From Muscardinus avellanarius (taxonomy: Eukaryota > Chordata > Mammalia > Rodentia > Gliridae): a stretch of DNA of 64,000 nucleotides. Under the pieces are notes generated by a model, which did not search any database, was not told where the DNA came from, and saw nothing but the letters and a program-made list of their open reading frames with translations. The translations under genes were made by a program, and so were the position numbers. Of the stretch, positions 33,491 through 44,369 are shown piece by piece (position 1 is the first letter of the stretch; every line of letters begins with the position of its first letter). Where the stretch lies: positions 154,418,488 to 154,482,487 of the forward strand of contig OY726560.1 of NCBI GenBank assembly GCA_963383645.1, given 5' to 3'.

Positions 33491-33715
33491 AAACAGGATC
33501 CTTGTCTTTGTCACAAGAAAACCAGATTGGCCCTCAGGGAGGCTACAGGTGCCCGGAAAACCTCCCTGGCTTCCAATGGCCTCTCAACTGGTTTTCAGTA
33601 AAAACATGGTCTCTGCTGCCGCTGCCCTTCCCAGGCCTGCAGATGCAGGAGACCCAGGGCACGGGTCAGAGACGGCCATTGCAGGGCCCATATCCACGAT
33701 TCCCCAGCCCAAGTG

Positions 33716-33990
33716 GCCGCCAGGAGACCATCTCACCACCTAATCAATAATCCTGTTATTGGCTTGGTGTTCCCAAAGGACAGCTTTATAACTTTATCGA
33801 GCCTTGTATGTGGGGCAATTATAGGGATAATGGAAACTCATGGACGAATGGAGGTTTCTGCATTGCAAATTAACATCTGCTCCAAGTAGGAGCAAAGTCA
33901 GGTTTTGGTTTTAGAGTCTGTGAAGATGGAAATGGCCATAAGACAAGGCCTGTGTGATTTATGGCAGGGACCAACCCGGGCTCCAGTCTG
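33716..33990. promoter_or_regulatory. candidate conserved non-coding element
   Basis: Repeat-free AT-rich block with CACCTAATCAATAATCCTG, TTATTGGC, TTTATAACTTTATCGAGCC, GGCAATTATAGGGATAATGG and GCATTGCAAATTAAC. Dense homeodomain, CCAAT-like and octamer-like sites. Inferred enhancer. Confidence 0.4.
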
Positions 33991-34309
33991 GTCTTCCCAC
34001 CGGCTTTGCCATTAGCATGTAAATGATGTGACTCCCTGCGACCATGACAGTCCCCCTAGAACACGCTTATTGGGAGTGTCTGGTGTATTATCTACAAACA
34101 GCTGCTCTCCTGTGATTTCTGGGCTCCTGAAACAATCGTCACCCAAAGTCTTTCTGCTTTGAGAGTCGGCGACCCTGAGGATACCCTGCCTTGTGCCCTG
34201 GTGGGAGGATGGGCTCACGCAGCCGCCTGGGACCCCTCACATGGGCAGGCACCATGGGAGGCTGAGGGAAGGGAATTGGACCGGGTGGGAGGCCATGTCC
34301 CAGCCTTGG

Positions 34310-34440
34310 TTCTGCCAGCCATGGGGCTTCAGGAAAGCTGCTTCTGCTCTTTGAGCCTCACTGTCCTCATCTGTAAAAGGGGTGAGTGGTTCTCTCTGCA
34401 TTAGAGAATGCTCTTGAGGATCAGAAGAGGCAGCACGTTT
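34310..34440 (+). mobile_element. MIR relic
   Basis: CTTCTGCTCTTTGAGCCTCA, TGTCCTCATCTGTAAAAGGG, then GAGGATCAGAAGAGG: MIR core. Confidence 0.65.
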
Positions 34441-34888
34441 GGGTCTTCACAAAGCTCACAAGCCTCATGTCGTAGACCTATGTGCCAGTCCTCGGTGGCT
34501 GGTGTGCTGGGCATCTTCCTGGCACTGGGGAGCAAGATAAATCCCCCGCCATTGTTAAAAACAGCCAACTATACACATACTATTTCTGAGAGTGACAAAT
34601 GCTGTATATGAAACTGAGCTGGGTGGGGGACCGGAGGGGACACAGGCTGGGGTAGTGATAGACAGTCTGGCCTGCGGAGTGATATTTGGGTGGACACTGG
34701 GCGGGGCGAGTACTGCAGGCAGAAGGCGCAGCAAGGGCAGAGGCCCTGCAGTGGGAATGAGCTTGGCAGCTTCAAGGGGCATTGAGGAGGGAGTGAGGAG
34801 CTAGAGCAGAGGGAGCGCTGCAGGGAGCGGAGCTGTGGAGTGGGGCATCATGAGGCCACCACGGGGAGAAGGGATGGGATTTTAGGTA
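34441..34888. other. unique non-coding DNA
   Basis: No gene or repeat that I can name, apart from a weak old-repeat feel around 34470-34560. Confidence 0.4.
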
Positions 34889-35188
34889 GAGGGTGTTGGG
34901 TCAGCTGCTCATTGCTATGACCTAAATACGGGGCTCATGACTTCAGAGGTTTCAGGGTTTCGGAGGTCAGTCCATAGTCAGACCTCTCTCTGGGACAGAA
35001 CAGCTTGGCGGTGGGGCTTTAGAGCCCCTCCCCTGGTGGAGAAAGAAAAGCCATGCTCAGCTCATGACAAGGGGAACAGAGAGTGAGAGGAAGCAGACGA
35101 ACACAGGTACAGACCCCAGGGACATCCATGTCGTGCCTCCTAACCTGGCTGTATTGCCAGCGCATGAGCTTTGGAGGGACATTTAATT

Positions 35189-35231
<43 letters not shown>

Positions 35232-35470
35232 TTGTGGAACTAGGAATTGAACTCAGAGGCATTCTACCTCCAAGCTTCAACTCTACTCCAGCCCTATTTT
35301 TTTTCTTTATTTTGAAACAGGGTCTTACTAAGTTGCAGAGGGCCTCACTAAGTAGCCGAGGCTGGCCATAAACCTGGGATCCTCCTGTCTCAGCCTCCCA
35401 AGTGCTGGGATTATAGCATGTGCCACCATGCCTGGCTGGGGGAACATTGTGAATCCATATGCTTCTATTA
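34889..35470 (-). mobile_element. MT/ORR1-like MaLR LTR split by a SINE
   Basis: The + strand matches the LTR at 16343 (CTCATTGCTATGACCTAAAT, GGCTCATGACTTCAGAGG, TCAGTCCATAGTCAGACC, CCAGCGCATGAGCTTTGGAG). It breaks at GGGACATT near 35181 and resumes after the SINE at 35439 with GGGGAACATTGTGAATCCAT. The duplicated GGGACATT/GGGAACATT is the likely target site. Confidence 0.7.
35182..35438 (-). mobile_element. dimeric B1/ID-type SINE with (TTTA)n tail
   Basis: (TTTA)n at 35186-35232, then GGAATTGAACTCAGAGGC, TTACTAAGTTGCAGAGGGCC, TCAGCCTCCCAAGTGCTGGG and CCATGCCTGGCT. Inserted into the MaLR LTR. Confidence 0.92.
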
Positions 35471-35799
35471 GAAGGAAGCCATGATGGGTTTGGAGCACCA
35501 GAGGGATGCGAGGTGATCTGTGATTTTACAGGCCTTCCTGGCCACTGGACATGGAGTCGATCCAGGGGCCATGGGAGACACAGAATATACAAAGCGACCC
35601 CACAGGCAGGACCACAAAGCCCCGCGCTGACTGCCAAGCACAGAGGCGCTTCTCAGCAGGACTGTTGGGCCTTAGCGGCTTCTCTTCACCTCCTCTTTCT
35701 TGGTAATGGCATGCTGGCCATTCTGAGATCTCAGCTGGTGTCCATTCTGTTCTGGGGTCCTCCCACCAGCTCCTAGACATGGGTGACACATGGCTCCCA

Positions 35800-35925
35800 T
35801 CTGCAGGCATAAAGCTCAGCGAGGGAAAGTGACCCGCCCATGTTACACAGTCAGCAAGTGGTGGCTGAGCCTGGATCCCAAGGCTGCCTGACCCAAAGCG
35901 GTTCTGCTGTCCCGATTCTCACGCG
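35800..35925 (-). mobile_element. MIR relic
   Basis: The + strand reads AAAGCTCAGCGAGGGAAAGTG, CCATGTTACACAGTCAGC, AAGTGGTGGCTGAGCCTGG, ATCCCAAGGCTGCCTGAC: reverse complement of MIR. Confidence 0.65.
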
Positions 35926-35954
35926 TAAACCTAGGAAGCCCCCAGGCTGCATGT

Positions 35955-36105
35955 GCCTGTGCCCCACAGCAAGGCAGAGCTGCTAGCACTCTCCTGCCCC
36001 CCAGATCACATGGCAAGATCTCTCATCTGCTCCCACGTTTCCCACTGTATTTGTCTAAGTTTGGGGGCTGGTTGTTACCTAGCGATAGCTAACTGATACA
36101 CTGTG
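35955..36105 (+). mobile_element. possible terminal fragment of an old LTR/MER element
   Basis: Ends with GGGGGCTGGTTGTTACCTAG, CGATAGCTAACTGATACAC. This resembles the common repeat ending GTTACACAGCAATAGCTAAC; the family is not certain. Confidence 0.4.
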
Positions 36106-36284
36106 AACGTGTCCACCTCCATCCAAATCATAGGGCTGGGTCGAGGGGTGAAAAATTGTGGGGCTATCGACAGAGTTCTAAGTATCATCCCCACCCTGCT
36201 CCTCCTCTGCCTCTCGTAACCACACACTGAGCGTCAGCTTGCCCGTGCTGGGGACTCTACATGCTCTGATCATCCAAACCACAC

Positions 36285-36420
36285 TCTGAGGTGAGTTGTA
36301 TTCCTCCATATTTAATAGATGCTGGGACGAGATGCCGAGAGGTTAATGAATTTGTGCAAGGCCACGCAGACCAAAAGTGGTGCTGGGACTCAGACCCGTG
36401 CAGTACCGTCCACTCATGCA
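36285..36420 (-). mobile_element. MIR relic
   Basis: The + strand has TCCATATTTAATAGATGCTG, GAGAGGTTAATGAATTTGTG, CAAGGCCACGCAGACC, GGGACTCAGACCCGTGC: reverse complement of MIR. Confidence 0.65.
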
Positions 36421-36469
36421 AAGGCAATGTTCTCGTGAGGAATGCAGTCAGAGAGCCCACGGGAATCCA

Positions 36470-36500
36470 GCTCCAGCCCCAGCCCCAGCCCCAGCCCCAG
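36470..36500. repeat. (CAGCCC)n short tandem repeat
   Basis: About five perfect hexamer units. Confidence 0.9.
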
Positions 36501-36764
36501 GCTTCCTCTTGGCTTTGGGTCTTGGGAATCCAATCAGACCAGAGGACAGGGCATGGGGGGGCTTCTGTACCAATAACACCAGGCACCCTTTCCTCTAAAA
36601 GGATGAATAAAGTCAGTCTCAGTCCCTGGAGGAACAAGCTGTGTAAGAGGCTCTGGGGAAGCAGAAGCAGACAAACTCACCTAGTTCCCAGGGAGCCATC
36701 CTGATTCGCAATCCAGGCAGGAGCTGAGTGGTTCCCCTTGAGTGACTCAGAGTTACAGAAAGGC

Positions 36765-37160
36765 TGTGCTTAGGTCTGGTTAACCTAATGGGCGCAATAA
36801 AAATTTTTATTAAAAAAGGAAGAAGCAGCCGAGGAGATGGCAATTGGCCATGGAAGGGCATTATTTTTTATTGGAATTAGAATCCCTTTATTTAAAAAAT
36901 ACATAAACTCTCAATTTTCTTTCTATCACTTGGCTTAGCAGCCCGTGGAAAGTTTCTGAGGGCAATTTCCATATTGGCAGAGAGAACAGCTGCAGACTCG
37001 CTTGCTTTTCCTGAACTGTCATGAGAATTCATGTCCCAGCCACACCAGACTTCTGAGCACATGGGCCTCTTCCAGGGCATCGGGCTGAGCCGTAAACCTG
37101 AGCCCGAGATCTTGCTGGGCCATTCTGCAGTCTTATCCACGTGCCTAAAGGATTTGCCAA
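36765..37160. promoter_or_regulatory. candidate conserved non-coding element
   Basis: Repeat-free block with CTAATGGGCGCAATAAAAATTT, TTATTTTTTATTGGAATTAG, CTTTATTTAAAAAATACATA and GGCAATTTCCATATTGGC. The AATAAAAATTT and TTTTTATTG cores resemble HOX/CDX sites, and CCATATTGGC resembles a CArG-like site. Inferred enhancer. Confidence 0.4.
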
Positions 37161-37339
37161 GACCAACTGAATTTTGTCTTAATGAATAGATGTCCAGAGG
37201 TTTAGTCCGATAAGTAAAATCCCCGTGCTTTGCACCAAGGCCACACGCCCACCTGTGAGTGCCGCTTGCTCTGCTTACCCGAGGGCAGGCTACCTGGAGC
37301 TGCTGTGCGTGCCAGGGGAGCGGGCCCCGGGTTAAGAGC

Positions 37340-37520
37340 TGTCAGGTGGCTCCTCACAGGTTGTGTGCTAAGCTCTATTTCATGCAATCCTCTCGACGGC
37401 CCTTAGGGGCAGGTTCTATTATCATCCCTACTTTGCCGAGACAGAAGTGGAGATTAAGTATCGTTAAGCAACTTACAGGCGACCAGCGCGCACTCCCTGA
37501 GCAGCTCACTGTCCTGGGCA
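37340..37520 (-). mobile_element. MIR relic
   Basis: The + strand reads GTGTGCTAAGCTCTATTTCA, GCAATCCTCTCGACGGCCC, ATTATCATCCCTACTTTGCC, CGTTAAGCAACTTACAGGCG: a long reverse-oriented MIR. Confidence 0.7.
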
Positions 37521-37614
37521 CAGGGTGCCCGTGGGAATGAAACCGGCCAGGCATGGGTGACTACAGCCACTGAGCCGGGAGCGGCGACCCCAGGCGCAGA
37601 GTCCGTGGGACTCC

Positions 37615-37626
37615 GGGGGGGGGGGG
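37615..37626. repeat. 12-base G run
   Basis: Uninterrupted G12, directly followed by TGAG. Could form a quadruplex between strands; likely a mutational hotspot. Confidence 0.9.
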
Positions 37627-37854
37627 TGAGCTCTGACCTGCTGTACAGAACCTCTGCCCAAGACCAAAGCAAGGATTTCAAATCAAATAGACATGGCACC
37701 CAGGGTGCTCTCAGAACTGGCTGAGTGCAACCTCCTGCACCTCCTCGGTTGATAGAATCAAGTTTCTAATGGGAGTAAAAGCAATAATTTTATTGACCAC
37801 GAGCCTGGGGACCAGTTGACTTTGCTGTCTTCTTGTGGCGGGTCCTGTCCACAG

Positions 37855-37960
37855 GTCCGTGAGACAGAGGCCATTCTGCAGATGAGGAAACTGGGCTTGC
37901 AGAGGTTCCAGGATCTGCCCAGTGCTCAGTGGGCCAGTGTTTGGCTCGGACCAGCGCCAG
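37855..37960 (-). mobile_element. MIR fragment
   Basis: GCCATTCTGCAGATGAGGAA, ACTGGGCTTGCAGAGG, CTGCCCAGTGCTCAGTGGG: reverse-oriented MIR piece. Confidence 0.5.
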
Positions 37961-39143
37961 AGCAGGCTGGCTGCCGCCCTCGGATGGCACCTGCTCCTGC
38001 CGCCTCTGGGCCTGAATCTGCCTGAAATCACAGTTGGGAGCAACGTGTTCAGGGTGGGATCCTTCTCCCTGTGTAGAACACCTGGCTGGGGAGTGACAGC
38101 TCTGCTCCCGCACCATGCTCCATCTCTCCCCCAAGTCCAAGAGCTGGGGCAAGGCCCCTTGTCCTCCCTGGGAGGGACTTCTACATTTAGGTCCAGGGCT
38201 GATGATGAAGCCGCCATCTCCACTGAGGCAGTCTGGACTGTCCCTGTGTCTGTGACCACTCACTAAGTCCCCACTAGCTGCTCAGTGCAATGCTAAAAGG
38301 GCTGGGGTTAGGGACCCAGAGACTTTTGCCAGAGGCCCAGGGTGCAGAGGGAGGGAGAGGCCTGAGGACGGCAGGAAGGGGCTGGGCTGGGGCTGGTGTG
38401 TGCCGCCTGGGTGTGCGAACTGCACGCTGGGGGCTTTGGGGACCTTGGAAGCCAGGGGGCGTAAGGTCTGCCCTGGCTTCTTTGAGAGAGGAGAAGAAGG
38501 GGCAAGAACTGTTTTGGGTCTGTGGCTGAAAAGATGTGCAGCCATGTTAGGCAGACCACTGGGAAAGCATGACCGCTGAGGACATCCTAACCTGGGCAGG
38601 GTCCTTTGAAAACCCAACAACTTCCCACACACTGGAAGGCAGGAAGAACACGGTGAGGACCGCTGGCTGCCACCTGGTACGCGGCCCTGGGGCATGTCCC
38701 ACTTTGCTCTACAACACCCCCCTCTCCCCTGGGGACTTGCTGACACACCCCCTGTTCCCGCCCACTCGGGACCAGTGGAGTTAGCTTTCTCAGACTCATT
38801 CTGAGCACCATTGTTGGGATCAGGGATTCTGGCCCCGCCTCCAGCACTCTTGCCCTCCACCTGACGCTCACTGTCTAAGGAATCCAGGCTCACCGGACCT
38901 GGGCACCAGGCACCTCTAGGGCTGCCGAGCAGCCAGGCCCAGGCAGGGGCATCTGAGACTCGGCCGCTCTGATTTCATCTGGGAAATTCCACATCCCTGC
39001 TGCAGAGTCCTGTCCAGCTCGTGTCAGACCCACCTCAACGGAGTGGCCTGCTCTGGGCCACAGCGCTCTCTCCTGAGAGTCTGAGCCTGCAGCAGTCCCT
39101 AGAGAAGGCGGGCAGGGAGCTGAGTCCTCCCATGGGCAGGCCT
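37961..39143. other. unique non-coding DNA
   Basis: GC-rich. A 203-codon minus-strand frame (38282-38893) is proline/serine-rich, overlaps frames in other phases, and has no domain. I do not call it a gene. Confidence 0.45.
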
Positions 39144-39545
39144 GTTTATTGTGTGTTCCCATAACAAAATACCTGATACTGGGAAATGGATAAAAAGGGA
39201 GACATGTACTTTTGGCTCCTGAGTCTAGTGACTGGAGGGTTCAAATGGCATGGTGCTGATGTCCTGGTGACCCCCTCCCTGGCAAAGAAGCAGGAAGGGA
39301 ACCGGCCACGAGCAGGACAGGCCAAGGCCAGGGCTGGCCTCCCTACAGAATAACCTGCTCTATCAAGAATAAATTCACTATTGCAAGGCCCAAGCCCCTC
39401 TGAAAGGAAAGACCACCATCAATCCACTCCAGAGGGTGGAGGGTGAAGTCCCCATGACCTGAAGACCTCTCACGGGGCCCCGCCTCTTAAAGGTTCCCAC
39501 CTCAATACCCTCCATGCCAGGACCAAGTTCCGGCATAGGAACTCC
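39144..39545 (-). mobile_element. solo MaLR-type LTR
   Basis: The + strand reads TTATTGTGTGTTCCCATAAC, AAAATACCTGATACTGGG, GGTGCTGATGTCCTGGTG, CCGCCTCTTAAAGGTTCCC. Reverse complement of a MaLR LTR, related to those at 14459 and 52583. Confidence 0.65.
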
Positions 39546-40764
39546 TGAGGAACAAACCCCACCCAAACCACAGTGGGCCCCACAGGGGACCCCAGGAACT
39601 CCCAGCCCCTGCTCTGTGTTCCCCCGAGGGCCACTTGATATGCTTCCAGGGTTTGCCACAAGAATCCCAGCTGAGACAGAAGATGTGGGCAGTGAGCTCC
39701 ACCATGGTGTCTCTTTGACCCCTACAATGGGACAGGAGGGCCTCCTGGGCTGAGGCTCTGGGCTGGGCTTTGATGATAAGAGACTTGGGGGGGGGTGGCG
39801 GGGTGAGGGAGAAGCCCTCGGGAGCTGGAGCAGGGCGAGGGATGCTTCATCTGTTCCTGGTGACACAGGGGCCACAGCCTTTGGGGGGCAGGGTGTGCTC
39901 CAAGAAAAAGGTGTGTCCTTGCGTCTCGTTGGCTAGAAAAGAGCAGGCTTCTCATCCTTGGCTTCTCAGGGCCTGGGCTGGGGCTGAGAAGATGGAGCAG
40001 GGAGTGCAGGCTTGGGGTAATGACCCGGAGTCTTGGGGACAGGACAGGACCCATTCAGGGCTCCACCCCACGGCTCTCTCCAGCCCCTTGCAACCTCCAG
40101 GAGCACAGGCCTCCCCCTTCCCATTCGCTCCCCCTCATGGAGCACTGCCCCATGTGGTGCCAGAAAGCACCTGACCCAACTACCACCCTGCCACCCAGAA
40201 CAGGGTGCAGGACCCAGAGCCTGCAGTGCGAGCCCCCAGCTCTGTTATTTTCATGGAGATGCTAGTACAAAGAGACGGAATTACAGAAACTGCAAGTCAG
40301 CAGGCCACCCTCCCTGCAGGGCCCCAGGGGCTGCGGAGCAGTGTTGGCCCCACCTGCCTGGGGTGACAGGGTCCCGGGAGGTGGAAAGTCAGGCTGGGCT
40401 TCAGGCTGAGGGCCTGGAAGGGGCTCCTGTGCGTGGTTGCCCCAACTTGCAAAGCCACCGGGGTTCTCAGAAGACACTGTTCTTAAACACCAGGGGCAAA
40501 TATTTTAGCAATCAATTCTTCCTCCTGCACTGAATAATTTGCTTCACTTTTTATGGGATTAGTAGGGCTGAAAAGTTGAGGCGTCCTTTGCTATGCACTA
40601 ACTGTCACTTCTCATGTGACAAGAACAGGGTAAGACTCAGCCAGGTGACTCAGACTCGCTGACCAGTTTTTCTGCCGAGGAAACGTCCTACAGGTTCTTC
40701 TGTGATGGGAGCCATGCTTGTCAGAGCCTGGGCATGGCTCTGGTCTTCCTATGGGGAGAGACTC
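39546..40764. other. unique non-coding DNA
   Basis: GC-rich. Several overlapping frames of up to 166 codons on both strands, none with a domain. No gene called. Confidence 0.45.
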
Positions 40765-40865
40765 TGTCTTTGTTCCACACTGGAGGAAGCTGGAGCTCAG
40801 AGGGGCTGGGTCCTTCCCAGGCTGCAATGGCCAGAGCAGAGCTGGGGCTTGCACCCAGGTGTGGC
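40765..40865 (-). mobile_element. MIR fragment
   Basis: CCACACTGGAGGAAGCTGGAG, CTCAGAGGGGCTGGG, AGAGCAGAGCTGGGGCTTGC, ACCCAGG: reverse-oriented MIR. Confidence 0.55.
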
Positions 40866-41234
40866 TATACCTCCTGGGGGGTGGGCCCGGGCCCGGTGGC
40901 CCTCCCTCCCTCTGCCCTTGGGGGAGGGGTCCTGATCTTGCCTTGAGGATACAGAAGCAAATGTTTCCAAGACTTTGCAGGACAAAGACCCTCCAAGCAT
41001 CCTGGCATGGGGTAGGGGAAATGAGAAGCCTTCATGTCCTTCTGAGTGTTCCCCAACCCCATCAGTGCCCACTAGAGAGGCCCTCAGCCCAATCTGTTTC
41101 TCTGGCTTCGTATCTGTGCCCTTTCTGTGGATGCCTGTCCAGGGATAGAAGGGACCACCAGTCCTGGCCATACCCTGGCTGGGTTCTGTGCTGATCTGAA
41201 AGCCAAACTGCCAGGTGTCTTTGGTGGGGAAAGG

Positions 41235-41248
41235 CTGCCCCCTGGTGT
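41235..41248 (-). promoter_or_regulatory. CTCF-like motif
   Basis: The minus strand reads ACACCAGGGGGCAG followed by CC, matching the core of the CTCF consensus (CCACCAGGGGGCAG) except for the first bases. Occupancy is not known. Confidence 0.45.
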
Positions 41249-41313
41249 TCTCCACCAGCACTGCATACAACCAGGTCTTCATCCTCAGACTGGAATGTGA
41301 GGTAACCCAGCAC

Positions 41314-41316
<3 letters not shown>

Positions 41317-41368
<52 letters not shown>

Positions 41369-41554
41369 GTACTGGAGTTTGTACCCAAGGATGTTCTACT
41401 TCTGAGCTACACTCCCAGACATATTATTGATTTACTTATTTAAATAGGATCTCACTGAATTGCTAAGTTGCTGAGACTGGCCTTGAACCTATGACCCTTC
41501 GGCCTCAGCCTCCCAAGTACTAGGGTTACAGGTGTGCGCCACCGTACCTGGCTT
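41317..41554 (-). mobile_element. dimeric B1/ID-type SINE with (GT)n tail
   Basis: (GT)n at 41319-41366 is the expanded tail. The body reads TGTACTGGAGTTTGTACCC, CTTCTGAGCTACACTCCCAG, GATCTCACTGAATTGC, AGTACTAGGGTTACAGGTG. Reverse orientation. Confidence 0.9.
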
Positions 41555-41884
41555 GATCCAGCACTTTGAAATAATCTCTTCCTATAGAAGGGAAGAGGGT
41601 AGTTTTCCCTTGCTCTACTGAACGCAGACTTCAGAGACCGACCGAGGGCCCTTGACCTAGCTCACTGGCTTCCTCCTGGAACCCAAGAGATGCATCTTGT
41701 CCTGGCTCTGCATCCAGTGACACCACACTGGCAGTTTGAAATCAGCTGTGCTGAAGTATTTACACCATCAGCAAATTCAGCCAGAAACATCTCCCTGTCT
41801 CAAGCACCTGCCAGCACACCACTGCCCAGAGGCCAGGCTCAGCTCAGGTTGAACAGAGCCTTCAACTGCACAAGTTGAAGGATC

Positions 41885-41990
41885 TCTTCCATTTTACCCA
41901 TGAAGAAACCAAGGCTCTAAGGAGTTAAGTAATATCCTGGGGGTGGGGTAGTTATGCCATTAGGAAACAGAAGAGCTGGGAATCACACTC
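41885..41990 (-). mobile_element. MIR relic
   Basis: CATTTTACCCATGAAGAAAC, CAAGGCTCTAAGGAGTTAAG, AGAGCTGGGAATCACAC: reverse-oriented MIR. Confidence 0.65.
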
Positions 41991-42004
41991 TTCACCACTT
42001 TCCC

Positions 42005-42425
42005 GTGATGGTTGATTTTATGTGCCAACTTGCCTGGGCTACAGGGTGCCCAGATACTTGGTCAAACATAGAATAAATGAGTGTGTCTGTGAGGATGTGT
42101 TTGGACGAGATGGACATTTTAATAAGTATGTAGACTTCATGAAGCAGATTACTCTCCCTCCTGTCAGCTGAAGACCTGAACAGAGCTGAAGGTCCTATCC
42201 CCTTCATTAGAAGGAACTCAGGAGGCCTCCTGTCTTACTGCCTTTGAGGAGGGACATTGGCATTCTCTGCCTCTGGACCAGAACTGAAGCAGTGTCTCTT
42301 CCTGAGTCTCCTACCTGTGTTCAGACTGGACCCACACCATCAGTGCCTCTTAGGTCTTCAGGCCTGGACAGGAACTACACATTTACCTGGATCTCTCTCC
42401 TAGCCCCAAAATTGTGTAAACCAAA
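42005..42425. mobile_element. ancient interspersed repeat (MER/LTR-like)
   Basis: GATGGTTGATTTTATGTGCC, AACTTGCCTGGGCTACAGGG, TGCCCAGATACTTGGTCAAA, AGCAGATTACTCTCCCTCC and CCTCTGGACCAGAACTGAAG follow a well-known mammalian repeat. I do not recall the family name with confidence. It runs into the CATC satellite. Confidence 0.6.
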
Positions 42426-42437
42426 ACCAAATCTCTG

Positions 42438-42599
42438 TCATCCATCCATCCATCCATCCATCCATCCATCCATCATCCATCCATCCATCATCCATCCATC
42501 CATCCATCCATCCATCATCCATCCATTCATCATCCATCCATCATCCATCCATCATCCATCCATCCATCATCCATCCATTATCCATCATCCATCCATCTC
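42438..42599. repeat. (CATC)n satellite with regular CAT slips
   Basis: About 160 bases of CCAT units. Single CAT triplets (giving CATCATCC) recur many times between runs of three to seven tetramers, so there are two interleaved periods. Confidence 0.95.
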
Positions 42600-42834
42600 C
42601 TATTGCTTCATTCTTCTGATTAATCTAGCCCCAAATAATGGTTGGATTTAATCAAGTCAAATGAACAAAATCAGTAAGTCCTACTCTCCCTGTGCACATA
42701 ATCTGGGCTTTGATGTTTATAACTATCTGCTCCACAATGACTCCATCTCGCAGAGAGGAAATGAAGTGCCCTGGCCCACAGGGTCTTGCATGGTGCCGTG
42801 GCTGTGGCCACCAGACCTCTTTCTGTACAGCTCT

Positions 42835-43230
42835 CCTGCCTGTCCACACTACTGGGCTCCTGGATGCTCCTCAGGCTGGCCAGGCAGGTCCTGCCGCAGG
42901 GCCTTGGCACTTCCTGCGCCTGTTTCCTGGAGCACTCTTCCCCGACCTAAGGCATGGGACCCACCCTCCTTTACATTGAGGTAAAGGGAATGTCACCTTC
43001 TTCATCTAATGTGGGCCTCCCCTCCTGCCTCTCCCCCTTCCCTGCTTCAGTTTTCAATTTAGCCCTTATCATGACTTGACACAACTGAGTTCCCTTCTTT
43101 TCCTTGCTTGTTATTTGCAAGCTTCAGAAAAACAGGGCTCTGGGCCTATTTAGTTCACTGCTCTCTCTTCAGGACCTGGAACAGTGGTAAACACGGTAAA
43201 TAATTATTTGTTGAATAATTAAACGGTTGC
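42835..43230 (+). mobile_element. L2 3'-end relic
   Basis: CAGGGCCTTGGCACTTCCTG, TTTCCTGGAGCACTCTTCCC, AGCCCTTATCATGACTTGAC, ACCTGGAACAGTGGTAAACA, TTATTTGTTGAATAATT. A good L2 3' end. Confidence 0.75.
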
Positions 43231-43314
43231 GTAAAGGGCCTTGGTCAAACGTGAAGACACTTGTAAGCGTGCTCGCCTTGGGCCGGCGCCTGGGCCCTGG
43301 CTCTGCAGTGACGG

Positions 43315-43356
43315 GGTGATGGGACTCATCACCCTCCCGGGCTCAGCCCGGGAGGG
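43315..43356. repeat. two adjacent palindromes
   Basis: First: GGTGATG, loop GGACT, CATCACC (43315-43333). Second, overlapping its end by two bases: CCCTCCCGGGCT, a single central C, then AGCCCGGGAGGG (43332-43356), a 25-base palindrome with no mismatch in its 12-bp arms. Unique sequence just after an L2 relic; function unknown. Confidence 0.92.
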
Positions 43357-44369
43357 ATGTGCCCCCAGGGACTCTGTGCCACAGGACAGGCTGCCTCTGG
43401 CTCCTGGTCATCATGGACTCTTGAGGAACAAAGAAGCGGCCTTGCTCTGGGAAGCTCGTGGCCCACACGCCCCTGGGGTGCTCTAGGTCTTCTAGCCACA
43501 GCAGATTCTGTCCCCAATGTCCTGTGAAAGACCCCTCCCAAGGGCTGAAAGGCTGAGTGTGAGTCTTACCTTCCTGGGTGGCGCTAACCTTGTTCTCCTG
43601 AGAACAGTGGGTCAGTTCTCAGCAGGTCCAGGATCCACTCCTCTGTGCCCAAGACCCCTGGTCCTCACCCACCTGCCTCAGGACCATGAGGACAGGCTGC
43701 CCACAGTGCCCTGGTGCTGGACCTATTCCACCAGCAGGCCCTTGGCAAGCTCTGCTGCCCCACACTGCTGGCACTTGCCTGCAAAGGGCCATGGGGCTGG
43801 GGCTCTCTTTGCAGAGCACTGAGCTGGTGGAGGGCCCCGGGCTTGGTTCTGGTTGGGTCTATTCTCCCAGACCATACTTTGAGTGCGGGACGTTTGTTTA
43901 TCAACCTAAATGGAATTTAAAAAATCAGAAAAGCTGTGAGCTGTGTGTGGGCAGTCGAGCCAGGCTAAGAGAGTAGCCACACTGGCTAGAACCAGCAAAA
44001 CCACGGGGACAGGGCTGCTGAGGCCCTTTGGAGAGCATATCTCACCACCGTGTGCCCCAGATGCTGGACATGAAACTACAGAACTTAATGTTTGTCCTGC
44101 TGGCTTCAGCCTTGTTTGGGTCCCGTCTCTTCTTTCTACATCCCTATTCCTCCTTTCTGTAATGCAAATGTTTACTGTGCGCCATAGTATGTAGGAAGCC
44201 TGCAACTTAAAAACAATTATATTAGGTCATAGCTACAAGTTTGAGTAAGTCTCAGAGGAAACTGGACTTTTGAGCAGTGTGGGGGTGGCTAAGACTATGG
44301 GGGCTCTTGGAGGTGGACTGAATGCACTTTGGGAGATGAGCATGAGCTTGTGGGGGGATAGTAGAGTGT
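43357..44369. other. unique non-coding DNA
   Basis: No gene or recognised repeat. Overlapping frames in three phases, none with a domain. Confidence 0.45.

Noticed and set aside
38805..38825. REST-like motif (TTCTGAGCACCATTGTTGGG)
   Set aside because: Only the left half-site resembles the consensus; the right half-site is missing.
38282..38893. 203-codon minus-strand open frame
   Set aside because: Pro/Ser-rich GC-driven frame overlapped by open frames in other phases; no domain, no splice context, no repeat-independent support.
39378..39875. 165-codon minus-strand open frame
   Set aside because: Its start side overlaps unique GC-rich DNA and its end overlaps a MaLR LTR; chance frame.
42438..42599. 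Regular repeats reminiscent of a CRISPR-like array
   Set aside because: Simple tetranucleotide satellite in a mammalian genome with no spacers.
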